Source: Carnegiea gigantea (lineage: Eukaryota > Streptophyta > Magnoliopsida > Caryophyllales > Cactaceae). From it: a stretch of DNA of 64,000 bases. Made by a program: the position numbers and the translations under genes. The stretch spans positions 188,501 through 252,500 of the forward strand of contig JAKOGI010001191.1 in the NCBI GenBank assembly GCA_029747015.1, in the 5' to 3' direction. The notes under the pieces are model-generated. The model did not search any database. It saw nothing but the letters and a program-made list of their open reading frames with translations, and was not told the origin of the DNA. This document shows positions 1 through 11,008 of the stretch, piece by piece (the first letter of the stretch is position 1; every line of letters starts with the position of its first letter).

Positions 1-455
1 AGATCATTATCGGAGGATTTTCTTTTTGGTGTTTTTTTTGGGGGGGTTCATGCATGCTCCTAAAATGCAACCTAAAATCCTAAAAAATACAAAACAATGA
101 AAAGAAACTAAAATAACACTAAAAATGCAATCTAAAATGAAAAGAAAAAGAAAAACTAAATATACTTCTAAAATGCTTCTAGCCAAATAAGATTAAAAAT
201 CTACAATGAAATGTCAAAAACAACTACCACAAACAATATATACAATACACAAGCACACCAAACCAAATCAAGCATCAGACGCTAAATATAATGACTAACT
301 CCTCTATGCTTGAATCACACATTGCCCTCAATGTGGGCACATTTGAGAAAAAAGGAAGGGGAGTAGCAAAAATCAATCAGAAAAGAGGTGGGGGAGGAGG
401 ATAAGATGATTAGCCATAAGAGATATGTCAATCCCGCCAGGTCTCTAAACAAGAC
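1..455. other. Non-coding 3' part of Athila-A
   Basis: No coding signal is recognised. The stretch has a T run followed by seven G near 41-47, then A-rich sequence with repeated short phrases such as CTAAAATG. It probably lies between the extra ORF and the unseen 3' LTR of Athila-A. The C-rich run on the minus strand near 41-47 is not a convincing polypurine tract. Confidence 0.4.
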
Positions 456-1699
456 CTATAGTCCTGGAAATATTGTGTCTGGGTAGCAAACATCCCACGA
501 GCTCGTCGTGGTGCTTTGGGACAAAATCATGAAGAGCGGCGTTCTCAGAAGCAACATAAGCTCAGAGGGACACTTGCTCCTCCTAAATAGACCTAAGGGT
601 TGCTTGTAGGTTGGCATAGTCAGTAGGTGCTGGTTGAGAGAAAGAGCTAGGTCTAGCTCAATTAGAATGAGGGAGTGGAGGGTGGGGTGCAGGTTGAACA
701 ACCTTGCCATCACAAGGTACCAAATAAAGGTTAGCCCGATGAAGTAAGGTGGTGTGATCGACACTGGGAAGTGGCAAAAGTCGATCCCCAGGGTAAATCC
801 AGCATAAACACCCAACCTCTACTTTACAAAAGTTCATGATCTCAAAGGCAGCTTAATCAAGCCGATTGGACCCAAAGACTCTATCATCACGGTTGGGCTC
901 AATACCTAAGAATCTAGTAATAGTATTCATAATACCACCTATGACTATCCTACCCTTAGTACTAATAGCAGCCCTATATAATTGTCTGGCTAAAAATGAA
1001 CAGGGGTTAAGCTGGACACCGTCAAACATAAAGACAAGAAATACAACTCAGATAATCATAGGACATTCAAACTATCATCTTAAGCAAAGAAATAACAAGC
1101 TACGATACGTTAACCTATCCGAGTGCAAAGGTTCCTAATATGTGCACTTAAATGAACTAATGCTGTACCTAACACTCCCCGAAAGCTCGCCCCAAAATGC
1201 ATTTCAGTTGAATTCAAGGGGGGACTTACCGGTTCGGCAAACCTATACTAGGTGAAAAAACAAATATACTGTTAAAGGTACCTAGATTCAACTCATACTG
1301 TTAAAGGTGAAAAAACAAATACCCACCTTGGCATTGAGGCCCTCTAGTGACCTCGACATGGAGTGTACTCAGGAATTCAAGGGTAATGTCCTAGTATGTA
1401 TGCTCTTTTATTTCTATGAAGTGGCCCATACCACCCCGTACAAACAACCACCTAACGTCATCTAACATTCCTAAATGTGCTAACAATTCCTCATCATAAT
1501 GACGGGTTCCCATAACCATGCATTCACTCAAACAGGTATGTCTAGCAACATGATCGGGGTTAGTTAAACTGGGAGGGTGAAGAATGTTACCTTAGGCTTA
1601 CCCATTGATGGAAGTTCGGGAGTTTCGTTGAGGCGGGGATGATGCTTAACTTGATGATCCAACCTCCTTGACACCCCTTCGAACTTTGGTTGGTGCCAT
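456..1699 (-). pseudogene. Athila-type extra ORF (putative plant transposon protein domain), decayed
   Basis: Several frames on this strand together cover a protein of roughly 400 residues. It would start at the ATG at 1697-1699 (MAPTKVRRGVKE). Further on are phrases typical of the extra 3' ORF of Athila elements: VRWLFVRGGMGHFIE, DITLEFLSTLHVEVT, GRIVIGGIMNTITRFLGI and LCWIYPGDRLLPLP. The C-terminal part is open from 815 to 456. Family knowledge: such ORFs sit downstream of gag-pol in Athila elements, in the place of an env-like gene, and in some databases carry a domain named putative plant transposon protein (PF20167, name from memory). Their function is unknown. This copy has frameshifts and stops and cannot make a full product. 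Recognition is from memory of the family and needs a profile search. Confidence 0.65.
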
Positions 1700-2592
1700 T
1701 GTTATAAAATGAAACAAAAATTGAAACTATAACCTAAATTAGAAAATTTGAGGAAGAAAAATCAAAACTATAAGTAAAAAAAGGAAACATTAGAGAGAGA
1801 AGAAGATGGTTATGGTGGATGGGTGAAGGTGAGATGAGTTTGAAGAAAAAGAAGAAGAAAGAGATGAAATTTATGGAAGAAAAAGAAGGATTAAATGAAA
1901 AGGAAGGATTTTAATTGAAAATGGAGTAAAAATGAGAAGAAATGATGGAGGATTGAAGGTTTAGTAATGGTGGGTTTAGAGAGAGAAAGAGAGAGGTAGA
2001 GAGAGAAGGAGTCGAGGAAGAAGATGAAGTGTGGGAAAAATGAGGGGTCGCCGCAGTCAAAACCCTTGACCGCAGCCCATAGCAAATCACCACAGACACC
2101 AGAATTTTTTAAAAAATTTTTGGTTTGGCACCCCATGGCCACGGTGCTGGCTACTGGCTGTGGTGCCAAATATTTTATTTGATATATATTTTTTTTCCTT
2201 TTTTTTATCTCTCTTTTTTTTCTTTATTCTATTCTTATCCTTTTCTCTCCTTTTTTTTTTGTCTCTCTTTGCTTTTTTTTTTTCCCCTCTCTTAGACTTT
2301 TTTTGTCTTTGCAAAAAAACTAAAACAATGAAAAGCAAAGCTAAGAAAAGAAAAAGGGCTTGGGCTGCCTCCCACGAAGCGCTCGTTTAAGGTCAAGAGC
2401 TTGACCCTTCTTCTACGCTTGGCCTAGATAAGTGAGTGTACGGACATTAGCTTTATCACGGACCACAAAATTAAATTTTTTTAATCGAAGGAACTATCTT
2501 AAAAGCTCTGATTGAAGGTCCTTCGTCGTCATCAATTTATGCCATAATGCACTATAGGCATATAGGACAAACACCTGACATAGCCTATCAGA
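1700..2592 (-). other. Non-coding spacer with purine tract, Athila-A
   Basis: On the minus strand this is very purine-rich: 2189-2290 is nearly all A and G, and 1780-2000 on the plus strand is A/G-rich with GAGA runs. Between them, 2045-2165 is GC-rich with near-palindromic phrases built from CCGCAG, CCATGG, CACGGTG and GTGCC. No RT or integrase homology is seen. The apparent small ORFs here are low-complexity Lys/Arg or Phe/Ser strings. Confidence 0.5.
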
Positions 2593-3459
2593 CTAGCTAC
2601 TTTCAGCTTGTTTAACCTTCAAATCAAAATCTGCATCAAATCCTTCCATAGGGAGCAAAGAGAGAACAAGTTGAGCAAACCTGCAATAATCACTCATGGC
2701 AGACTTGTTAGAAGCAAGGGCCTCAACCTTAGGCATGTTAGGCAGTATAGGAGCAGCAAACTCCACCTTAACATGCCTTTGGTTAGAGTCCTCAATAGAA
2801 ATCCAGTCAAAGTCAGGAGGATCTTCACAATTCAAAATATCCTCCATGTCAATCTTAGGGGAAGGGGGTGATTCATCTAATAGAGAAGAATTAGGAGATA
2901 CCAGTTTGTCCTCCATATGACAAAACACGGTGTAGCACCCTTGCACTTCAAATGTTATACGGCCCATTCTTACATCAATATGGCAACCTGTGGTAGCCAA
3001 TAATGGCCTACCTAGAATAATTTGGGCATCATCGGTCTCGATGATGCCAACTATGATAAAGTCTTCCAATAACCAAATATCTCCTATATTGACTGGCACA
3101 TGTTCTAATTTGCCTATGGGTTGCGTTTCAGAACCGTCTGCTACCTGTAGTGAAAAGGGTGTGGTTTGTAATGGCCCTAAGTATAGCTTATGAAACGAAG
3201 AGCAAGGCATTAGACTGATGCTTGCACCTAGATCACATAAGGCTTTCTTAATTTCCACCTTTCCCACAATACAAGGGATATAGAAGCTACCTGGGTCAGA
3301 AAGCTTGGGTGGAAAAATAGTAGGGATCTCTACACTTTCATTCTCTATGGTGGCCTTGCCACCATCATTCTTGTCCTTACCCTCAACCATAATTATTTCT
3401 CTACCCTCTTCAATTGTTATGCCTAGGTGGTCAATAGAGTCATCTACTTCTTCCTTCAA
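2593..3459 (-). CDS. Retropepsin-like aspartic protease domain of Athila-A
   Basis: An open frame of 288 codons. The active-site region reads ALCDLGASISLMP (about residues 93-105), the plant Athila/Tat form of the retropepsin D-x-G motif, and ILGRPLLATTG (about 148-158) is the family's flap-distal motif. In an intact element this enzyme is part of the Gag-Pol polyprotein and releases Gag, RT and IN; the ATG used here is probably internal to that polyprotein. The C-terminal third is not recognisable. It is one of the longest uninterrupted frames in the window, although gag upstream is broken and pol downstream is missing. Confidence 0.8.
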   Translation of the reverse strand: MKEEVDDSIDHLGITIEEGREIIMVEGKDKNDGGKATIENESVEIPTIFPPKLSDPGSFYIPCIVGKVEIKKALCDLGASISLMPCSSFHKLYLGPLQTTPFSLQVADGSETQPIGKLEHVPVNIGDIWLLEDFIIVGIIETDDAQIILGRPLLATTGCHIDVRMGRITFEVQGCYTVFCHMEDKLVSPNSSLLDESPPSPKIDMEDILNCEDPPDFDWISIEDSNQRHVKVEFAAPILPNMPKVEALASNKSAMSDYCRFAQLVLSLLPMEGFDADFDLKVKQAESS

Positions 3460-4853
3460 GGTGACACAATTACAATGCTCACGAGGGTTAGGTTTGGGCT
3501 TGCTAGGAAGTCCATTCGGGGGCGTAGATGAAAAGCTAGCTCTTGGGTAATTTGGGCTTCTAAGATCTTGTTGTGAGTTATAAGCAGATCAACCTTAGAG
3601 GCTAATTGCTTAATATACTCATCCTGCTTTTGTTGTGTCATAAGCATGCTTTCCATCATAGCTTCTAAATTGATCTTTTGGGGTACTTGTGGAGGGAAAT
3701 GAGGTCTTTGAAAACCGGGGGTTGGTCTAGCATTCATTAGGGGTATATTCGGAGCGTTCAGATTACACCTATATGAGAAATTCAAGTGATCCTCCAACCC
3801 AGATTGTAGGTATTAGAGTAAGGGTCATTGGCCAGTCTCGAGTTGTAATTTTGGACCTAGTTGACTTCACTAGAGCCTTGGGAAGAAGGACTCCCAACTT
3901 GACAATTCAAAGTCACATGTTCAATAGAATAACAAATTTTACATGGGGAGGGTCACTAGAATTCACAGCATTAAGATTAATACGATCCAGCCTTTTAGTC
4001 ATAGCATCTGCTTTAGCAGAAAGCAAAGTAAGTACATCAACTTCAAACTTACCTCCAACCCATTTGGGTTGGCCTCGTTCAGTGGACCATTGGAAATTGT
4101 TGAGTGTCATCTCCTCAATCAAATTATAGGCCTCATCTTTAGTTTTATTCATCAAGGTTCCTCCTGCCACGGCATCGATAGTGGTGCTTATAGATTGGGT
4201 TACACCATTATAAAAAGCTTGAATAATCATCTGTCATTGAAGACCACGATGGGGACATAAACACAGCAAATCCTTAAACTGCTCCCAAGCTTCATAAAGT
4301 GCCTCATCATCCTTTTGAGTGAAGTTGGTGATTTGATTCCTCAAACTTGTCTTTTTTTTCGGGGGGAAGAGCTTGGCAGGAAAAGCTCTAGTAAGCTCAT
4401 CCCATGTGGTGATACATCCCAAAGGTAGAGAATGCGGCCAAGCACTTGCCTTATCCCTTAGTAAGAAGAGAAATAAATGTAGTTAGATGGCATCGATGGT
4501 AACTCTGTTTAGTTTCAACGTGTCGCACACCTTTAAAAAGACCAATAGGTGCAGATTCTAGTCTTCCAAAGGAGTTCCTCCAAATTAGGATGGTTGCACC
4601 ATGGAAACGAGAGCCGGTTTAAGCTCAAAATTATTTACATCAATGTTGGGGCGAGCGATACTTGGGGCGATTCCTTGAACTCCAAGGTAACAAAGTCCCT
4701 AAGGGTCCTTCTTTGGTCATCTCCTCCTCTCGCCATATTTGTTGAAGTTCTTCTTACCCTGGGTCTTTGTTCTTCAATCTTTTGCTTCTTCCTTCTCAAG
4801 CGAAAAGTCCTCTCGATCTCCGGATCGGGTTCATATAGAAAGGGACTTCGCAT
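3460..4853 (-). pseudogene. gag of Athila-A, frameshifted
   Basis: Nucleocapsid-precursor (Gag) coding region just inside the PBS. The likely start is the ATG at 4851-4853, followed by DPEIERTFRLRRKKQ, a common Athila Gag N-terminus. The core is in open pieces at 4422-4234 (WDELTRAFPAKLFPPKK, then LYEAWEQFKDLLCLCPHRG) and 4230-3913, and a helical C-terminal part at 3797-3456 leads into the protease. The pieces lie in different frames with stops between them, so no full Gag is made. The W-x(2)-L-x(3)-F...KT-x-LR pattern is the retrotransposon gag family core. No zinc knuckle was found. Confidence 0.75.
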
Positions 4854-4977
4854 AAATGGGGAAGATTTCTACACGCACTATCACCAACACTACCAACACA
4901 ATCAAACAATAAAAAAAACTAAAACAAATAAATACTTAGTCACTTTCATAAGACTAACTCGATAGTTAACAAATTGG

Positions 4978-4995
4978 TCCCCGGTAATAGCGCCA
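4978..4995 (-). promoter_or_regulatory. Primer binding site, tRNA-Asp type (Athila-A)
   Basis: The minus strand reads TGGCGCTATTACCGGGGA, close to the Athila consensus TGGCGCCGTTGCCGGGGA, which pairs with the 3' end of tRNA-Asp. It lies six bases inside the end of the LTR at 5002. The three mismatches are all C to T or G to A. Confidence 0.8.
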
Positions 4996-5001
4996 AAAAC
5001 T

Positions 5002-6238
5002 TGACCACTATTGCAAATGCACGGGTGTCATAGTATAGATAAAATATCATCCTCAGTGACTAAAGCTACCTATCAAGTCCTTTCTATCAGAAAATGCTGA
5101 GTAACAACTTAATCAAGGATTTGATTCAACAACTTCTAATTAACTAATTCTAAACTCAATCAAGAAGAAAATGCCTAAGGATTTATATAGTTAAGAAAGG
5201 TGATTGGATCAAAATGACTAGCATGCGCTTTTCTACAATTGGATAATTTTGAAGAATTGTAATCTATCTAGAATTTAGTCTACTCTTTTGAAATCAACCA
5301 AATTGCCTAAACTAAGCAAAAGTCGTTCTTTCAAACTAATTTGTCTTAATCCAAATTTAATATTTTCGATTACTCTCGAGTCCTCCCAACAGGTAATTAT
5401 CTCTTTTGAGTCATCGCTACACTGGGTTTTATCAAGCAATCTAACAATCAAATTTCACCTTTCAGTACTTCATTCAATTGTTTCAAGTGTACAAGTAAAA
5501 TTTGGCCAAAAATCAGACACAACATGATAATCACTTGATAAAATGTCATCAAACCAATCATGAAACAAAAGCATAATTCTATTGATTAAAACATGATCCA
5601 ACTACACTTTCATCAACTAACAAATTCCTAGATAAGATAAACTACTCACTCATAATTAAAAATTAAAGAAGTAACGAATTATCAGTGAAATCTGAGAGTG
5701 AAGGGCTTGACAAAGACAATCTTCAACCAAGACTTCGAACCGCCAATAAGACTGATCTCCACACTTAAGATTTCTCACTTACAAATTCCTAACTAAAAAG
5801 AGTCAAATTTGAAAAAGAAACAAACTAATCTATGCTATGCTCTCTTTTCTTACTGCTGAGGGATGGGCTTACAAAGAAAAGCTTGAGGATTTTCAGCCAT
5901 ACAGTCGAGGGGAAAAATGAAGAGGCCACAGTTAAATAGTTCACCAGGGTCCGTGGTAGGCACCATGGTTGGACCGTGGTCTTGGCTGGGACCTTATTTC
6001 TGCTCTTCTCTTGCTCTACGGGCATAACTCCTCAAGGACATCCGTGGGGGGTCCAAATATGTTCAAATGAGAGGTCAAAATGGTCTAAATCCCTGCAAAT
6101 GTATCAAACAACCATACCCAAGCATAAATCGAGACAAGAAGTATAAATGGTAACTTAAAGCATATAATTCTCCTAAAAATGTAGTAAAATGACCCTAAAA
6201 TAATATATATACATACACATACACACACACACATACAT

Positions 6239-6309
<71 letters not shown>

Positions 6310-6338
6310 ATAGACCTATATAAAATAAGCACTTATCA
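5002..6338 (-). repeat. 5' LTR of Athila-A (1337 bp)
   Basis: On the minus strand it begins TGATAAGTGCTTATT (6338) and ends GTGGTCA (5002), directly before the PBS. It is clearly similar along its length to the solo LTR at 11712-13018, for example both carry CTAAACTAAGCAAA, GTTTAATATTTTCGATTAC, ACCGTGGTCTTGGCTGG and a shared AAGCACTTATCA edge. A long AT microsatellite (6236-6308) lies close to its 5' end and is absent from the solo copy. The GC-rich phrase near 5945-5990 is one of the recurrent GTGG/CCATGG patches. Confidence 0.85.
6236..6308. repeat. (AT)n microsatellite
   Basis: About 70 bases of almost uninterrupted AT dinucleotide inside the Athila-A LTR, preceded by a short imperfect CA/TA run from about 6210. 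The related solo LTR at 11712-13018 lacks it, so it expanded after the two copies separated. Confidence 0.95.
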
Positions 6339-7705
6339 CTAGGATTGATTTTTTATGGATGCTTAATTTTAAGGAGAAAGTTGGGATTTGTTGAACCGAG
6401 ATGGCTATTATCAAACTTGTTTGTTTTGTATGTTTTGTTTTACGTGTTGTTGCGTTCAGGCCCAATAAGCGTAAATCTAAAATTCCATCGACAATTTGGC
6501 TCATTATGATTTGCAAATTAGGTTGTTTGTTTGTGTTTTATAGGTAATAAAGACAATTGCTCAAATGATAGATACCGGGTGAAAAATGTGTTGAAAGTTA
6601 GGCATGTTAACCCAGATGGACCTTATAGAACAACACAGGAAGACCATGAAACGAGGTTGGGCTGAAAGCTACAAAAGTTGCCAGAGAAATAAGCAAAATA
6701 CAAAAGCAGAAATCTAGCATGGGTTGCCCGTGCCAAGTGGCAGGGCCGGCCGGTTCCTGCTCCTGCTCCATTCTTGTGTTGGAATCCATAGACTTGGCAC
6801 AGTCTTCGTGTGCCAAGGTCGTTGATTCAGGGTCTATATAAATGCCCTTCTTTCATTTGTGTAATAAGCTACGTTTTGAGCTAGATTTCAAATTAGGGTT
6901 TTAAAATAGGCTCTTAACGAGGCCTTAGGGTTGATTACTCCTCGTAGCCTCTAAATTACTTTTTCCAAGTTGATTAAAGCTTTAATTTTGTTGGGTTTAC
7001 TTGCATCCTCTCTCTACCTTCTTGCAAATTTATCTTTTTTCTTTAAGTTTCTCACTCTAATTTCATGATTTATTTTGTTGTTTAAGTTCATCCTTTGAAT
7101 AATGGATTTTGGTGTTAATCTTACCTTGTTGTTTGGTAATCATGTTTGTCTTACTCTATTTACCCGCAATCTCTGGTCTTCCCTCTCTCTAATCTTCAAA
7201 TTTCATGTTCTTCTCTTTCCCTTTCAATTTAGGGATTGAAGCCCATTAAAAGCTCAGTTTTTGTTTCATTATGGGTTAGAATAGGAGTAACTAGAGAAGA
7301 TTAGTTTACAATAAGTAAAGACAAGCCACAAATATGATCTCCTTGCTCCTTCAATGAAGGTCTAACCACCATTGTTGGATTCTTGAACTTTTAGGGTACT
7401 TCCTTTTCTCTCTCTTCTCTTAGTCAGTAGATTTAATGCTTTCCTAGGTAAATTAGATGCTCTGTCGGCTTTTAGCTAATTACAATGATATTTTTTATTA
7501 ATTATGTTAATTGTGTTTTTTAGATTAGTTTAAAGAATTATGTTTACATTAGGATTAGCGAGTATTTACTTTAATTACATGTTTAATCACATTTATTACT
7601 TTTCTTAGGTTCAATTTGGGGCTAAAATAATAAGTGACTTGATTTCAACACCATCCCAAAGGATGATAAATTTTTCACCCTGATTACCATGAAAACTACT
7701 TAACA
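6339..7705 (+). repeat. Candidate 5' LTR of Athila-B
   Basis: Assigned because it ends in TTAACA three bases before the PBS, carries a TATA box about 870 bases upstream of that end, and has a length normal for Athila LTRs. The left boundary is unknown and may be cut by Athila-A. A GC-rich patch with CCGTGCCAA and GGCACAG lies at 6720-6820. Confidence 0.45.
6835..6842 (+). promoter_or_regulatory. TATA box of the Athila-B LTR
   Basis: TATATAAA in the context GGTCTATATAAATGCCC, followed by a T/C-rich stretch suited to transcription start about 30 bases on. It is positioned as a U3 promoter upstream of the PBS at 7709. Confidence 0.5.
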
Positions 7706-7708
7706 AAT

Positions 7709-7726
7709 TAGCACCGTTGCCAAGAA
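7709..7726 (+). promoter_or_regulatory. Primer binding site, tRNA-Asp type (Athila-B)
   Basis: TAGCACCGTTGCCAAGAA. It differs from the Athila PBS consensus TGGCGCCGTTGCCGGGGA at five positions, and all five are G to A. Confidence 0.65.
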
Positions 7727-7979
7727 CGGTGGCTTGAAATTAACTCACTTACAGTAAATATGCCCCCTTTTAGTTTATGTATGCTAGTATAGTTTCGCAT
7801 ATTGCTGCTTTCTGTTGTCTTTTAAGTTATAGAGTAGCTGCTTGTTTTGATGATATTGAAAAATATAAAAAAAATAAAAAATGTGAAAAGCCCCAAAAAA
7901 TTGAGAAAATTAAAAAACTAAAAAGTTGTGATTCATTAGATGTTAATGGTGGGGTTGAGAAGTTTGAGCAAACAAATGT

Positions 7980-8700
7980 GGTTAATGTTTGCTAAACCTA
8001 CTAATGTTGGTGTGCCAATTATAGATAGAGTCAAACCCGGCCCACTATGTTCATTGAGGGATCACTTCTATGCTCCCCGAACCTATGCACGATCATGTTT
8101 TGACCTCCTTCCTATCCTAAGGATGTGGCATTTGAGCTTTACTCAGATTATGTTGACATGTTCCCAAATTTACTGGCTTTGAAGATCCCTATTTAGTTAT
8201 TTGTGAGTTCGAGGATGTGTGTTCATTGATTCACATGCCTAGGGTACCAAATGATATTGTGAGGATGAAATTCATTTCTTTTGCTCTTAGAGAAGATGCT
8301 AAAAGGTGGATGTATGGTCTTGAGGTTAGTTCTATTAAATCTTGTGATTCTTTTATTGATATTTCCCTTAAGAGGTACTTTCCGACTAGCAAGACCATTA
8401 GGCTTAGGAACGATATCCTCTCTTTTGTCTAACTTAAACATGGCCCTTTTTTTAGAAATATATGAATAGGTTCAGTGCATTGTCTCCCCAGTGCCCTCAC
8501 CATGGTTTAGAGAGATGGAATTTGTGTCAAATAGCTTATGAGGGTTTGGATGTGAGTACTAGGCCAATGGTTGAATCTATGTGTGGAGGCTTTCTTTATA
8601 AGAATGCTAATAAGGCTTGGGAATTTCATAAAGCTTGAATTAACAAGACTTATGAGTGGGAGACAATTAGGGAAGTCGCTAATACTGCATCTAAGGTTTT
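7980..8700 (+). pseudogene. gag of Athila-B, decayed
   Basis: Athila-type Gag core. The clearest open piece (8217-8432) contains MKFISFALREDAKRWM and ISLKRYFPTSKTIRLRND, matching the family pattern of F-A-L-R-D-x-A-K-x-W followed by K-Y-F-P-x-x-K-T. It ends at a TAA (8430-8432) after SFV, where relatives continue with a Gln-rich segment. Later text in other frames (near 8465-8560 and 8565-8640) still resembles the rest of the domain. An upstream piece with DHFYAPRTYARSC (about 8060-8100) is the N-terminal Gag region. Multiple frameshifts; no product expected. Confidence 0.65.
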
Positions 8701-8701
8701 A

Positions 8702-8947
8702 ATGGATAACAAGGGTAAGTTACCTAATGACTTTATTGCTTCAGAGGATACTGCACTTTGTTGTGAGTATCGACTTGAAGCTCCTCCTTTTCACCCCCTT
8801 AAATCTTATGATTATATCCCCGCTTCTTGTGTTTACCATAATTTCTTGGACTATGATATGACCTCTTGCCTTCCTTCTCATAATCAATTTTCTTATAAGG
8901 ATTTGAATGACATTTCTTCCCTCTTTGGTGATCGTTCCGTCTCTTGA
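8702..8947 (+). pseudogene. Unrecognised 81-codon frame downstream of Athila-B gag
   Basis: An open frame with a high content of Pro, Tyr, Cys and Ser (for example PPFHPLKSYDYIPASCVYHN). It lies where the C-terminal Gag or the linker to protease would be, but no zinc knuckle or protease motif is present and I do not recognise it. Degenerate, acid-rich text continues in other frames to about 9200. It is most likely a Gag-linker remnant. Confidence 0.3.
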
Positions 8948-9829
8948 GACTTCCATAGATATGGATAATCTTGAGGGTAATATGATTATTGGTACTCATC
9001 CATCAATTCCTTTATCTCCTTTTGGAGAGAATGATTAGAGTGAGAAACTTGTCGTTAAGGCTAATTGTAATAGTGAACGTGGTATGATTGTGGTTTTCAA
9101 TGATATTTTTGTTAAGGAGGAGTATTCACTTGAGGAGACTCCCTGTGAAGAGCCTTGGTTAAGGACTATGTTTGACTCAAGTCTTCTTATATTGAGCTTG
9201 CTGATGTAACCCTCATTAACCTAAGCACATTCAAACTTCCATTGTTTTATGCCCTCGTACTCTTTCATCATCTCACTCTTTCATGGATCCCTGAACATCC
9301 ACCTCTCCCAAGTCTAATGCTTGCATGATGTAGGCCCCGAATTCAAATTGAACTCATGAGATGTGACTATAGGACTTGAGGATTGGGTAGAGGATCTAGG
9401 ATTCTTGCCTAATTTATGTATTCATGCTTTTTGTGAAACTTCTGGACCCTGGTCCTCTGTATGGAGTGATTTTGGGCATGTGTGTAGCTCTAATGATTGG
9501 GCCTAGAGCCTCAATAGCCTCAAGAGAGCTCTCACTTTTATTCCAATGACATACTTTTGTGAAACATCCTCCGTGTTACTAACAGTTTTCACTTTCTTGA
9601 GGATTGTTCAAGTTCATTTGATAAGTTGCTTTGGGCTTTGACGGGGATTGATACAAGTGGCAACATGATTATGAAATAGAGCAGTTGATGCTCCTCGAGC
9701 CTCCTTGACCCCATTTAAGTGAGGCATTAGTTTGGGTACATGAATGTACTCAACTTGGTATGATCGTTCTACTTCTTTCAATTCTTCTTTTTCTTTTCTT
9801 TATTTCTTTTTGTACATAGTTGTGGATAT
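8948..9829. other. No recognised feature
   Basis: AT-rich sequence with frequent stops on both strands. Nothing resembling protease, RT or integrase was found. Presumably internal Athila-B sequence that has lost its pol region. Confidence 0.4.
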
Positions 9830-10741
9830 TTAGGATATTGATTTTGTATGTGATCGATTTTGAGGTGAAATTCAGGATTTGTTGAGCCAAGGTTGCTATT
9901 ACCACCCTTGTTTGTTATGTGTGTTTTGCTTTACATATGGTTATTGGTTGTGTCTTTTGCATTGTGTTTATGTGGGGTATTGTTGGTTTCTGTATATATG
10001 CGTGTCGTGTTACTAGTTATCAGATGTTTCTTTGCCTTCTTATTTTTATTTTATATATATATCTTATATTCTTCTTTTCTGTGGTCTCTTGGTTTTATAT
10101 ACATGTGGTATTGGAGGCCTTTTGTGGATCGATATTATGTGTTTTGTGGTTGGTTGTAACTCCTTGGCTCCCAATGATGACATTGTGAGATTTAGGTGTA
10201 GGGGTAGGAAAGTTATATACCTCTTTGTACATATTTTTGTGAAGATTCTTTTAGTTTTCTTTCTTAGCTTTGGGGTATTTTGTGCCTTTTTTATTGGTTT
10301 TTGATCTCTAATGGCTTGATCACTAGCTTGTATGTAGGTAGAATATGCATTATAGAACACTTGTCTATTGTGTGATTTTTGATTTTTCATAATAACTACA
10401 TCTCACATGTATGATATTGTATCTACCTTATAAATTTGAACGTTGACTCAGGGTGTTAGTTTGTTGAAACTTGGGTTTGAGAACATTCTATTTGGTTAGT
10501 GAGTTTTGGCTTTCCCTTCGAAGAAAGAAGAAGAAAACAAGAAGAAAAAGAAGAGTGTGAGAGCGAGCTTGACTCTAGTACCTCGATTTGGGCTTCAATA
10601 AGTGCTTTGCATATGCAAATTAAACCCATAATTAGGCAAAAAGTCTAAATATGTGTTAATTTATTCTTCCAGGAGTTCAAGGCCTAATAAGTTAAGAACT
10701 ACCTACCCGGGAGAATGACCATAAGGAAACATTCCTCCCCC

Positions 10742-10786
<45 letters not shown>

Positions 10787-11008
10787 GAGGTTCGTCATCC
10801 AATAAAGAAAGTCTATTAACTAAGTAAAATGACCTTTTAGCTAGGTTTTATTCGAGCAGTAATAGTCAAAACACTTTGCACGGAGCAACAAAGAGTATGT
10901 ATCACGTCACTGTGTTGTATAGGGTGAAAAATAAGAGTCGAGGGTGCACTCATGGCCTAAGTGTCTAGTAATTGTATATTTGGCTTTTAAATGACTTTGG
11001 TGCTAGGT
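9830..11008 (+). other. 3' remnant of Athila-B, T/G-rich, non-coding
   Basis: Bases 9838-9945 resemble 6343-6450 (shared phrases GGATTTGTTGA, GCTATTA, CTTGTTTGTT, TGTTTTG). The similarity then fades. The overlapping frames at 9893-10304 are Phe/Trp/Val-rich translations of T/G-rich DNA and are not convincing proteins. The stretch is cut at 11009 by the Tat-A LTR. Confidence 0.4.
10747..10780. repeat. (GA)n microsatellite
   Basis: About 34 bases of uninterrupted GA, continuing into GGAGAGGAGG. Confidence 0.95.

Larger units (their letters stand above)
1..6338 (-). mobile_element. Athila-like Ty3/gypsy retrotransposon (Athila-A), 3' end outside window
   Basis: Read on the minus strand the order is 5' LTR (5002-6338), tRNA-Asp-type PBS (4978-4995), gag, aspartic protease, then an Athila-type extra ORF near the 3' end. 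The LTR begins TGATAAGTGC and ends TCA, as Athila LTRs do. No reverse transcriptase, RNase H or integrase motif is visible between the protease stop (2593) and the extra ORF (1699), where a full element would have about 3 kb of pol. I infer a pol-deleted, non-autonomous derivative. The 3' LTR is expected before base 1. Bases 6339-6343 (CTAGG) would be the target duplication, but the other copy is not in view. Confidence 0.8.
6339..11008 (+). mobile_element. Remnant Athila-type gag-bearing LTR element (Athila-B), plus strand
   Basis: The region has a TATA-like box (6835-6842), a degenerate tRNA-Asp-type PBS (7709-7726) and an Athila-like gag just downstream, all on the plus strand. No protease, RT, RNase H or integrase motif follows. 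Athila-A abuts it on the left and the Tat-A 3' LTR on the right, so both ends are probably truncated. A ~110 bp similarity between about 6343-6450 and 9838-9945 hints at paired LTRs or a duplicated 3' segment, but I could not extend it. Confidence 0.55.

Noticed and set aside
2087..2390. Lys/Arg-rich minus-strand and Phe/Ser-rich plus-strand ORFs
   Set aside because: Both are translations of the purine/pyrimidine tract at 2189-2290.
9893..10390. Overlapping ORFs rich in Phe, Trp, Val and Cys
   Set aside because: Products of T/G-rich DNA; three frames are open at once, which indicates composition, not coding.
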